NCBI GenBank assembly: GCA_029224465.1
Contig: JAQXUQ010000004.1
Coordinates: forward strand, 16,992 to 80,991
Reading direction: 5' to 3'
Source: Bacillota bacterium
GTDB lineage: Bacteria > Bacillota > Clostridia > Lachnospirales > Lachnospiraceae
DNA: 64,000 bases
Of the stretch, positions 44,873-53,136 are shown piece by piece. Made by a program: the position numbers and the translations under genes. The first letter of the stretch is position 1. Each line of letters begins with the position of its first letter. The notes beneath the pieces are model-generated. The model worked only from the letters and a program-made list of their open reading frames with translations, searched no databases and was not told the origin of the DNA.

Positions 44873-46495
44873 ATGTCTATATTAAAATCCGATAATAAGA
44901 AATCCTAGATCTACTATGCGGCCTTGGCTGCATTTGTAGTGGCAGAGTTATATCTTCTCTATTTCTTATACAAGTATATCAATCTGCAGCTTAACTCTGA
45001 TGATGCAAGTGAACTGGTACTTGCGCATCTTCTGGCAAAACAGAAGCAGATCATCACTCCTGACTGGTATTACTCAACAGAGATTCGTTTTCTGAATACA
45101 AATCTTGTTTATGCCTTCATGTTTCTGCTGTTTCCGCACAGAGGCTGGCATGGCATCCGGATCGGATCCCTTTTCATTCTTCATATCCTGCTGCTTTTGA
45201 GTATCTGGTACCTTTGCAGGCAGTCAAAACATAAAGAATGCTTTCCTTTTGCCGCACTCGCTTTGCTGATGCCGTTTTCCGCGGACTATTATTATGTCAT
45301 TCTGGAAGGTGCTTATTATATACTGCATGTTGTCATTTCATTTGTGACCATCGGAACGATATTCAGTGCCATGCACAACAAGGGGGTGCGCAGATCCCTG
45401 CGGATGGTCCTGTCGATGGCAATTGCTTTGCTTGCCTGCATGGGCGGGCCGCGTCAGCTTCTGATTCTGTATCTTCCAATGGCCTTCTGCGCATTCATTT
45501 TAACGGCATTAGAGGTTCGGGGAAATGGTTATCGAGAATATCGCAAATGGGGGGTATTCTCTTTGGCGGCTGTCCTGAATCTTGCCGCGGGATGCATCGG
45601 ATATCTGCTCAACACGAAATTTCTCTCCAAAGCTTATCATTTCATGGTCTGGAATGGCCTTTCTTACAAAGCATTTGACTGGAACAGCTTTCTGACTGTC
45701 CTGAATGGTTTCCTCGGGACATTCGGATATGTCCCCGGACCCGTAGGAAAATATACAGCTACGAATCTGATAGCTGGTATTGTTTTTCTGATGACAGTTA
45801 TTGCGATTATGTATGCATTTAAAAATCGTGCGGCGGTTTCGGAGGAGTACTTCCTGCTTGCGGCATATTATGTCTGTGCCGTGGTGATTTATCTGCTGCT
45901 GTACTCTATGACGGACATGGCATACCTGGGCCGCTACAATGTTCCGGTCGCTGTTTTTTCTTATGTACTGATCGCCATGTGGATTGCGGAAAAACCGTGG
46001 ACGAAGGTGCGGAAGGATTCTGTTTTTGCGATGTATGCAGGGTTATGCCTGCTCAGCGGGATTCTGTCATATCATTTCATGCTTGCTTCGTTCAGCGAAA
46101 CAGATTTTTCCAACGAAAATGAAAAAGTATCCCAGATTGTCCTGAACAAAGGATACCTTACCGGATATGCCACCTTCTGGCATGCGAACATTATTACAGA
46201 GTTCTCGAACGGGCGAGTTGACATGTATGATTTTGGAGGAAACGCCAATCAGGATCTGGATCTCTCGGAATGCAGAAATGTAAATGATACCTACAAATGG
46301 CTGCAGCTGGTCAGCCATGATACGCAGAAACCGGAAGGAAAGGTCTTCCTGCTGCTGTCTGCGAATGAATATGACACCTGTGTCTGGAAAGAGGAGCTGA
46401 CGGATGATTCGCTGATTTATTATTCGGATAATCTGCGTGCGTATGGCTTTGACAGTTGGAACGATATGCAGAGGACTCTGGGGAATGGGGAATAA
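44873..46495 (+). pseudogene. Multi-pass membrane protein with in-frame amber codon
   Basis: The gene begins at ATG 44873 with a strong GGCGGGGAAA site and reads MSILKSDNKKS, then TAG at 44906-44908, then continues without interruption (IYYAALAAFVVAELYLLYFL...) for 529 more codons. The rest has about 11-13 hydrophobic segments and a C-terminal outer domain. An early loop LNSDDASELVLAH between helices 1 and 2 resembles acidic motifs of GT-C membrane glycosyltransferases, but this is a weak match. Translation might restart at TTG 44924 or GTG 44939, which would cost part of the first helix. Either a recent nonsense mutation or a sequencing error; function unknown. Confidence 0.65.
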
Positions 46496-46506
46496 CAGTT
46501 CCTGCA

Positions 46507-46530
46507 GTGTGGATGTGAAAACATCCACAC
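46507..46530. terminator. Convergent hairpin with GAAA tetraloop
   Basis: GTGTGGATGT and ACATCCACAC, perfect 10-base arms around GAAA. It sits between convergent genes. No T run, so termination strength is uncertain. Confidence 0.55.
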
Positions 46531-46539
46531 CCCGCCCCG

Positions 46540-47169
46540 TCACACCGGCAGCGCCGCAAACGCCACCGCCACAACCAGCGCGGGCAGAAGATTTGCGACG
46601 CGGATTCTTTTGTCAAAGAGCAGGTTCACACCGACACAGAATATCAAAACAGACCCCACACAAGACAAATTCGCCATCGCAGTGTCCGTCATAAACGGCA
46701 GCAAAACACGCGCCAGCAATGTCATTCCGCCTTGCAGCAGCAGTACCGGCACGGCAGAAAAAGCACATCCTTTCCCCATCGACGCCGACATTACCAATAT
46801 TATAATGAAGTCCATCAAAGCTTTGGAAATCAGAATCGAGTGGTCGCCGTACATCCCGTCCTGAATGGATCCGATGACAGCCATTGCGCCGATGCACACG
46901 GTCAGCGAAGCCGTGACAAACGCGTTCACAAAATTCTGATCTTTCGAATTCCCTGTCTTTTTCTTGAGCCATTCACCGAAGCGGTTGAATTGTTTTTCCA
47001 GATCTATGATCTCACCAATCACGGCGCCGGCCGCAAGGCTGACGACCATCATGACGGTACCGTGCGTAGACAGAGAGCTGCCGCTGAGCCGCAGCATTCC
47101 TGCCATCGCGCCGCCGATTCCCAGAAACAAAACAGCAAGCGCATTTGCTGTCATCATAGAATCCTGCAC
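46540..47169 (-). CDS. DUF554 membrane protein, apparently without a normal start
   Basis: YqgA/DUF554-type membrane protein with about six helices. Recognisable stretches are TANALAVLFLGIGGAMAGML, AAGAVIGEIIDLEKQFNRFG, NFVNAFVTASLTVCIGAMAVIG and DFIIILVMSASMGKGCAFSAVPVL. The GTG at 47169 used here falls inside the conserved region. The same frame runs upstream to 47295 and reads APAAAIVAAGLIGCLAGSRIPSR, which looks like the family's true first helix, yet no ATG, GTG or TTG occurs between it and the stop at 47296-47298. The 5' end may therefore be lost or altered. The function of DUF554 is unknown, possibly transport. Confidence 0.65.
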   Translation of the reverse strand: MQDSMMTANALAVLFLGIGGAMAGMLRLSGSSLSTHGTVMMVVSLAAGAVIGEIIDLEKQFNRFGEWLKKKTGNSKDQNFVNAFVTASLTVCIGAMAVIGSIQDGMYGDHSILISKALMDFIIILVMSASMGKGCAFSAVPVLLLQGGMTLLARVLLPFMTDTAMANLSCVGSVLIFCVGVNLLFDKRIRVANLLPALVVAVAFAALPV

Positions 47170-47453
47170 TCTGGACGGAATCCGGCTGCCTGCGAGACAG
47201 CCGATAAGACCTGCCGCGACGATGGCGGCTGCGGGCGCGGGTCGACTGTCCGCAAGAATTAGCGCACGATATTCTTCCTGCGAAACAAAAGCAACTTATG
47301 GATGGCAGGAATGTCAGAGCATGAATTCGGTTCAGCTATCTCACGCAGCTGTCGTACAGTCTGTCACGGGGCTGTCACGGGCGTTCTCGGATTACAACTC
47401 AGCGAACCCACAGCCTCATAAAAACAAGCATATCGATAAACGATAATTTTATA

Positions 47454-47482
47454 TTGAAAAACAATCATCCGCATGCTACACT
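47454..47482 (+). promoter_or_regulatory. Promoter of the DUF2975/HTH genes
   Basis: TTGAAA (47454-47459) and TACACT (47477-47482) with a 17-base spacer, and TG one base before the -10. The leader holds two GCGGAGG sequences; the second is the ribosome site for the ATG at 47561. Confidence 0.65.
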
Positions 47483-47560
47483 ACTCGTAGCTTGCAGAGG
47501 ATTTTTGCGGAGGATTTTCCTTTTTCCCTCCGCTCACTTCTCCTTTTTGCGGAGGGTTTT

Positions 47561-48055
47561 ATGACGAAGAATGAAATCGACACCCCGGTTTATGATACCC
47601 GGAACATACGCATCACAAGGATTTGTGTTGTCATCCTGCTGGTCATCTGCGCGGTCATGCTGGTGCGCGGCCCATGGCTGACGGCTGCGTTCGTGCGCGG
47701 CATCCATGGCAGGGACTTCCTGCTCTCTGATAAGCCATACGCCTTTGGTGTGACAATTACGATCGGATATATTTGCGGAACCCTGGCGCTTGTCATGCTC
47801 ATTATGATGTTCCGCTTTTTGGGGCGGCTTGCGTTGGGAAATGTTTTTACGAGGCAGAACGTGCAGACGCTCTACCGGATCAGCCTTTGCTGCATCTTTG
47901 CGGCAGGGGCCTGCATTATCATGGGGATTTTGAGCTATTGGATATTCGGCGCGCTTGCGGCGGGAATCTTGTTTATGGCTCTGATTGTGCGTGTCGTCAG
48001 AGATGCTTTTGAGCGCGCCGTTTCAATGAAAGACGAGCTGGACTATACGATCTGA
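47561..48055 (+). CDS. DUF2975 membrane protein
   Basis: Four-helix membrane protein of 164 residues (helices near 20-40, 60-85, 100-125, 130-150) with MFRFLGRLALGNVFTRQNVQTLYRIS between the second and third, as in the DUF2975 family. The ATG at 47561 has GCGGAGGG upstream; the longer frame from 47492 lacks support. The next gene, 10 bases on, encodes a small YozG-type HTH protein. This membrane protein/HTH pairing is common in Firmicutes and is thought to sense an envelope or peptide signal, but the signal is unknown. Confidence 0.8.
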   Translation: MTKNEIDTPVYDTRNIRITRICVVILLVICAVMLVRGPWLTAAFVRGIHGRDFLLSDKPYAFGVTITIGYICGTLALVMLIMMFRFLGRLALGNVFTRQNVQTLYRISLCCIFAAGACIIMGILSYWIFGALAAGILFMALIVRVVRDAFERAVSMKDELDYTI

Positions 48056-48064
48056 GGTCTGAAC

Positions 48065-48292
48065 ATGGGACAAATCTACGTAAATTTGAATGTGATGATG
48101 GCCAGACGGGAGATCAGCGCCGGCGAACTTGCCGAGAAAATCGGAATTACCCCTGCCAATCTGTCCATCCTCAAGAATAATAAGGCAAAGGCAATCCGCT
48201 TCTCAACGCTGGAAGCGCTTTGCCGCGTGCTCGACTGTCAGCCCGCGGATCTTCTGGAGTATCGGGAAGATGCTGCACAGTCGGAGTCTTAA
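48065..48292 (+). CDS. Small Cro/C1-type HTH regulator (YozG-like)
   Basis: DNA-binding protein of 75 residues made almost only of one helix-turn-helix: MIYVN-like start GQIYVNLNVMMARREISAGE, then LAEKIGITPANLSILKNNKA and FSTLEALCRVLDCQPADLLEY. It belongs to the HTH_26 group normally encoded beside DUF2975 membrane proteins. The preceding gene ends 10 bases upstream. It probably regulates its own operon and may be held or released by the membrane partner. Confidence 0.88.
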   Translation: MGQIYVNLNVMMARREISAGELAEKIGITPANLSILKNNKAKAIRFSTLEALCRVLDCQPADLLEYREDAAQSES

Positions 48293-48314
48293 ATATGATA
48301 TGGAGAATTCAATT

Positions 48315-50078
48315 ATGAATACCGGCAAAACAAACGCCACCGAACCCATCCTCTTCACCGCAGCTCTTCTAAGTTATCCGATTGCCTATTTCTATATCCG
48401 CGCGCTGTTGTTTAATAAGAGCATCGGAACGCCGGGAATCCGGATTCCTTCGGCACTGCTCTTTACAGTCATATTCATGGCCGCAGTAGAAGCAGTCAGC
48501 CGCCTTGCGCGGCACGAACGCGCGGGCAGTACGTCCCGGGAGCATTTATTCTGGGGCGTAATACTGACCGCGCAGAGTGCAGCACTTGCCATCCATGGCA
48601 TGCACTCCGGATCTCTTGGCATCTGGCAGATTTTCCTATGGCATATGACCGCGATTTATTACACGGCAGTTTGTACGGATATGCTGGCTGCCGGCTGTAC
48701 AAGCGTTTTCCTTCCGATTGATGTTCTGACACAGATGTTTGCGGTGCCGGCGATGAATGTCCTGCTGCGCATCAGGAGCCTGATCAAGGGTATTGCCAGA
48801 CCATTCCGCGCGAAACGCAAGCCGTCTGTTCCGGTTGTTCTGAGTATCGCTGCGGCCGTCTGTGTGGTTATGTTCGCGTGGTCGCAGCTTGCTGCGGCAG
48901 ACCGCAACTTTGGACAGATTGGAAGTTCGTTCTTTGAAGGAATCGGCAGGTTCTTCCGGCAGTTATTCCGCGGCAGCCAGACGCCCGCAATCCTGCTCTC
49001 AATTCCGGTGGGCTGTTATCTGTTCGCAATGGTTTGCGGCAGTCTGGTTATAAGCGGACGCAGACTGAAAGTTTCCGAGGATAACTTCCGCGATAACATG
49101 GAGCCCATGCGCCGCGTCCCTGCTTTCAGCGCGGGTATCGTTATGGGCGCGCTGACTGCGGTTTATGTGATTTTCTTCTCGCTGCAGGCGGCAGAGCTTT
49201 TCCTGATTCTGACGCGCAGCGGAAATCCGGGGCAGGTGCTGTCAGCACCGTCCGCTTCGGAGTTTGCGAGAAACGGGTTTCAGGAGCTGTGCAGGATACT
49301 GATTCTGAATTTTTGTGTTCTGGGATTTTTCGGATTTTTCCTTGATACAGAGCATGGTAAGAAGCAGAATCCCCTGCGCAAAAGAGGCGCGCTTCACCTG
49401 CTGACGGGTGTTTTTGCGCTCAGCGGCATTGGCTTTACGCTTCTGGCAATCCTGAAAATATATGTATATATTCACCTGTACGGATTCACGGCGCGGCGCG
49501 TACTGTCCTTCTGGTTCGTGGCGACGCTCCTGATTGTCAGCGTGCTTGCGCTTGTCCGGATTTTCAGAAAGTACCATGCTGTCCCGGCTGCCGTATTCGT
49601 AATGGCGGCATCATTCGCGATATTTGTGCTGTCCGATGTCGACGGCGGGATTATTCACGGAGAAATCAGCCGTTATGAGGATGGGCGGGATTCATATCTT
49701 GCGATGACGGAGCTGGATGGCTGCGGATTTACGAACAGGCGGGATCTTGCAGACAACACGAAGCGCCTGATCGATGCGGGATGGTTTACGGGAATGGTGA
49801 GACAGGATGAGGATGAGGCGGAACAACGCTGCACGATTTATGATGTGCAGAATTTGTATACACGGCAGATCTGGTACAAGGAAGATGGCACAAGACTGTA
49901 CGCAGATGAACTGGGATCCTATGCCGGAGCTGTTTATGCGGAGATGATTCCGGGGGAAGAAGCGGAGTCTTCGGCAGAAGAGGCAGGGCAGGAACAAAAG
50001 CTTCACGCCGGCACCGCGACACTTCTTCTTACAATCAGAAAAGATGGCGTAGTGACAAGCGCGAAGCTGATCCGCTGA
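48315..50078 (+). CDS. DUF4153-like multi-pass membrane protein
   Basis: Protein of 587 residues with about 11-12 predicted helices in the first 450 residues and a soluble C-terminal part from about 455 (HGEISRYEDGRDSYLAMTEL, GFTNRRDLADNTKRLIDAGW). The layout matches DUF4153-type membrane proteins often found beside small HTH genes. ATG 48315 has GGAG nine bases upstream; ATG 48300 is an alternative. Longer frames overlapping the HTH gene are not supported. It is the third gene of the DUF2975/HTH unit, 22 bases after the HTH stop. Biochemical role unknown; family assignment moderate. Confidence 0.6.
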   Translation: MNTGKTNATEPILFTAALLSYPIAYFYIRALLFNKSIGTPGIRIPSALLFTVIFMAAVEAVSRLARHERAGSTSREHLFWGVILTAQSAALAIHGMHSGSLGIWQIFLWHMTAIYYTAVCTDMLAAGCTSVFLPIDVLTQMFAVPAMNVLLRIRSLIKGIARPFRAKRKPSVPVVLSIAAAVCVVMFAWSQLAAADRNFGQIGSSFFEGIGRFFRQLFRGSQTPAILLSIPVGCYLFAMVCGSLVISGRRLKVSEDNFRDNMEPMRRVPAFSAGIVMGALTAVYVIFFSLQAAELFLILTRSGNPGQVLSAPSASEFARNGFQELCRILILNFCVLGFFGFFLDTEHGKKQNPLRKRGALHLLTGVFALSGIGFTLLAILKIYVYIHLYGFTARRVLSFWFVATLLIVSVLALVRIFRKYHAVPAAVFVMAASFAIFVLSDVDGGIIHGEISRYEDGRDSYLAMTELDGCGFTNRRDLADNTKRLIDAGWFTGMVRQDEDEAEQRCTIYDVQNLYTRQIWYKEDGTRLYADELGSYAGAVYAEMIPGEEAESSAEEAGQEQKLHAGTATLLLTIRKDGVVTSAKLIR

Positions 50079-50121
50079 TATCATCTGACGAGGCCGCAAT
50101 GATCCGGTGCCTGTGCAGCAG

Positions 50122-51084
50122 CTATTTCTTCGGCGCCGTCTGCTGATTCTGCCGCTCGGCCAGAAGCCGGTGCAGACTCCCGGAAATGTAGAGGTAGCCG
50201 AGAATTACGACGATCATCATCAGAGAGAACATACCGAGCAAAACAAGTATAATCCGGACCGGAATGCTGCGCGTTAGGAAGGTCCTGATAATCTGATCCA
50301 GAGCGATGATGCCGAACAGCATCAGATAGTAGAATCCGATTACACCTGCGATCTGGGCAGCAGACTGGACAGCTGTGTTTTTAAATGTGTGTGACATGGA
50401 GTAGAAATAGAGAAAATATCCTGCAAGACCTAACAGGCCTGTCCATGACGGCGGATAAATGTCGGAGACGGGAGTGGGTTTGGGCACCGGTACTTTGAGC
50501 TTGCGCAGAACAATGAGCGTGATCTCATAGATAATGAAACCTTGCAGCGCTCCGGTAAAGCCAATGGCAACCATCATAATCCGCTTGATCATGGCGCCGG
50601 ACTGCAGCTGTTCAGGTAAGGCAACCTTACCGCCATAGACTTTATCGAACATCTGCTGGAACATGGTCTGAAATTCTTTAACATCGGTATCGATGCTGAC
50701 GCCTGTCAGCTGTGCGATGACCAGAATGCTGATCAGCTCGGACAGCATGGCCAGCAGCATCGTTAACAGAAGCGTGCGGTTCAGATCTGCCTTATGATAT
50801 AACCGGTCACCCAGAACGAGGCCGATGAAGGCTGCACTCACCGCATAGAAAATGGAGGTGAATGTTCCGAAGAAAAAGGAAATCAGGCACATGCACACAA
50901 AGACAATAACTGCCTGCCGCCTCCCGTAGCGGACCGTGTAGGCCGCGATCGGAATCGGAAGGACATAGCTGAGGACGCCTTCCATAAAGCCGCCGGTATA
51001 GCGGTTGATCAGCAGAAAGACACCGAAAACCGCAACCAGCATGGCACCATAAGTGATTTGAAGAGTTTTGTTTTTTGTATTCAT
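50122..51084 (-). CDS. DUF2232 (YybS-like) membrane protein
   Basis: Membrane protein of 320 residues with about eight helices. Features of the YybS/DUF2232 family: ITYGAMLVAVFGVFLLINRY at the N-terminus, GVLSYVLPIPIAAYTVRYGR, the mid-region VYGGKVALPEQLQSGAMIKR and the Pro-rich VPVPKPTPVSDIYPPSW before the last helices. The family resembles substrate-binding (S) units of ECF-type transporters in shape, but no ligand is assigned. It is convergent with the preceding gene and divergent from the aminotransferase gene; the start region is AT-rich. Confidence 0.8.
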   Translation of the reverse strand: MNTKNKTLQITYGAMLVAVFGVFLLINRYTGGFMEGVLSYVLPIPIAAYTVRYGRRQAVIVFVCMCLISFFFGTFTSIFYAVSAAFIGLVLGDRLYHKADLNRTLLLTMLLAMLSELISILVIAQLTGVSIDTDVKEFQTMFQQMFDKVYGGKVALPEQLQSGAMIKRIMMVAIGFTGALQGFIIYEITLIVLRKLKVPVPKPTPVSDIYPPSWTGLLGLAGYFLYFYSMSHTFKNTAVQSAAQIAGVIGFYYLMLFGIIALDQIIRTFLTRSIPVRIILVLLGMFSLMMIVVILGYLYISGSLHRLLAERQNQQTAPKK

Positions 51085-51236
51085 GAGCTTATTTTAGTGA
51101 GAAGCGGGAATTGACGCAACCGGGTGTGGCATTTTTTTAAATTCAATGTGGATATCTGCTCTGATTTGTGGTATCTTCGTGGAGATACAGATTGTATACA
51201 CGTATCCGAAACGGCACAGTTTTGAAGGAGCAGATT

Positions 51237-52532
51237 ATGAAAGCATACAAAGAGATGACCACGGAGGAGCTCGCGACAGAAATCGAAGCTCTGAAGAAGG
51301 AGTACAGACGCTATCTGTCCATGGAATTGCAGTTGGATATGAGCCGCGGGAAGCCGTGTTTTGACCAGCTGGATCTTTCGATGGGGATGATGGATGTTTT
51401 GTCTTCATCAGCGGACCTTTCCTGTGAAGACGGAACGGACTGCCGCAATTATGGTGTGCTTGGCGGCATCCGCGAGGCGAAAGTCCTGATCGGGGATATG
51501 ATGGAAAACAACCCTGACAACGTCCTGATCTACGGAAACTCCTCGCTGAATGTCATGTATGATCAGATTTCCCGCTCCTATACACATGGGGTCATGGGAA
51601 ATACTCCGTGGTGCAAGCTGGACAAGGTCAAATGGCTTTGCCCCGTACCCGGCTATGACAGGCATTTCGGAATCACGGAGTATTTTGGCATCGAGATGAT
51701 TCCGGTGCCGATGCAGCCGACCGGTCCGGACATGGATATGGTAGAGGAACTTGTCGCAAGTGATGAAGCGATCAAGGGCATCTGGTGTGTTCCGAAGTAT
51801 TCCAACCCGCAGGGATATTCCTACAGTGATGAGACGGTACGCCGTTTTGCCAGATTAAAGCCGGCTGCCAAGGACTTCCGGATTTACTGGGACAATGCGT
51901 ACGGCATCCACCATCTGTATGATCATGATCAGGATTATCTGATTGAGATTCTTGCGGAGTGCAAGAGAGCCGGCAACCCGGATCTGGTCTATAAGTTTGC
52001 TTCTACTTCGAAGATTACTTTCCCCGGCGGAGGTATCGCGGCGCTTGCAACATCGCCGAACAATCTGGAAGACATCAAGAGGCAGCTCCAGCATCAGACG
52101 ATCGGATATGACAAGATCAATCAGCTTCGCCATGTGCGCTTCTTCAAAGATATTCATGGAATGACCGAGCATATGAGAAAGCATGCGGACATTATCAGGC
52201 CGAAGTTTGAGGCAGTTGAAAAGATTTTTGATGAAAATCTCGGCGGCCTCGGTATCGCATCGTGGACAACGCCGAAGGGCGGATATTTCATCAGCTTTGA
52301 CGCGATGGAAGGCTGCGCAAAGGAGATCATCGACAAGGCAAAGAAGGCCGGTGTCAAGATGACACCCGCCGGTTCCACATGGCCTTATCACAATGATCCG
52401 CATGATTCGAATATTCGTGTCGCTCCGACTTATCCGCCGCTCGAGGACCTGAAGACAGCGGCAAAGCTGTTCTCGGTCTGCGTGAAACTTGTGTCCGCGC
52501 AGAAGCTGTATGAGGGATCGAAGGCGCAGTAA
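51237..52532 (+). CDS. PLP-dependent aspartate-type aminotransferase
   Basis: Cytosolic aminotransferase of 431 residues of the group once called Aminotran_MocR (PF12897). Features: LQLDMSRGKPCFDQLDLS at about 30-48, NYGVLGGIREAKVLIGDMM, IYGNSSLNVMYDQISRSY, WCVPKYSNPQGYSYSD (PLP-contacting Asn), RIYWDNAYGIHHLY with the PLP-ring Asp, the Schiff-base Lys in FASTSKITFPGGGIA, and a C-terminal Arg in SNIRVAPTYPP. GAAGGAG precedes the ATG at 51237; an in-frame ATG at 51168 has no site. Aspartate/2-oxoglutarate transamination is the likely activity. Monocistronic. Confidence 0.88.
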   Translation: MKAYKEMTTEELATEIEALKKEYRRYLSMELQLDMSRGKPCFDQLDLSMGMMDVLSSSADLSCEDGTDCRNYGVLGGIREAKVLIGDMMENNPDNVLIYGNSSLNVMYDQISRSYTHGVMGNTPWCKLDKVKWLCPVPGYDRHFGITEYFGIEMIPVPMQPTGPDMDMVEELVASDEAIKGIWCVPKYSNPQGYSYSDETVRRFARLKPAAKDFRIYWDNAYGIHHLYDHDQDYLIEILAECKRAGNPDLVYKFASTSKITFPGGGIAALATSPNNLEDIKRQLQHQTIGYDKINQLRHVRFFKDIHGMTEHMRKHADIIRPKFEAVEKIFDENLGGLGIASWTTPKGGYFISFDAMEGCAKEIIDKAKKAGVKMTPAGSTWPYHNDPHDSNIRVAPTYPPLEDLKTAAKLFSVCVKLVSAQKLYEGSKAQ

Positions 52533-52596
52533 CAGGCGCTCCTCAATTGAATAAGGCAAGTATGCCGCCCGGTTCTTTGTGGCCGGACGGAAAGAC

Positions 52597-52645
52597 AAAC
52601 GCCGCATCACTTTTGCTGTATGGCAGCAGGAGTGGTGCGGCGTTT
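52597..52645 (+). terminator. Hairpin after the aminotransferase gene
   Basis: Arms 52597-52611 and 52631-52645 pair with one wobble, plus an inner GCTG/CAGC; no long T run. Likely terminator or mRNA end. Confidence 0.6.
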
Positions 52646-52720
52646 GCGGTTCGCGCGGCGATTCCCCGGCGCGGCGTGGCGAGACTGCAAGCCGGTCAGA
52701 TTGGCCCGGCGTGGCTTGCT

Positions 52721-52890
52721 TTATGCAATACGCGCGCCGCGATGCGAACTGCATGAAAAATCCAAGATGAATTGCGCGGCGCGGGCCGTATTGCCTGAAA
52801 AAGCGGGAAATCTATGCAATATGAAGCCGCGCCGCTGAAATGCCTTTAAAAAACTATGCAGAAGAGCAGGCCGCGCCGATATTGCATAGA
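52721..52890. repeat. Dispersed nested inverted-repeat element, copy 3 (family A)
   Basis: Arms: GCATGAAAAATCCAAGATG (52751 on) against the complement ending in ACTATGCA at 52860. The apical part is ATTGCCTGAAAAAGCGGG then AAATCTATGCAAT. The outer pair is TTATGCAATACGCGCGCC (52721 on) and CGCGCCGATATTGCATA (to 52889). Most similar to copy 4. Confidence 0.7.
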
Positions 52891-52949
52891 GCCGCAGTAG
52901 TCTGCAGAAGAAATTGCCGTATGCCCGGCGCGGTGCGGCCAGCCCCACC

Positions 52950-53136
52950 TCCAAATCCTATCAATCTGCCTAAAATTTCAAATAAGATATTGCGTTTTAT
53001 CATCAATAATTATAAACTAAACATAGTAACTATTATTGATAATGTAATAAAATGGAGAATTTCAATAGTTAACACACAACTGAACGAAATGAAAGTGACA
53101 AATGCACAATAGCTTGGGGTAAAGGAGAATTCGGGC
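52950..53136. other. AT-rich leader of the acyl-CoA dehydrogenase fusion gene
   Basis: An inverted repeat ATCAATAAT ... ATTATTGAT lies near 53005-53041. TTGATA at 53036 may be a -35, but no convincing -10 at the right spacing was found. AAAGGAG precedes the ATG. No gene is seen here. Confidence 0.4.
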
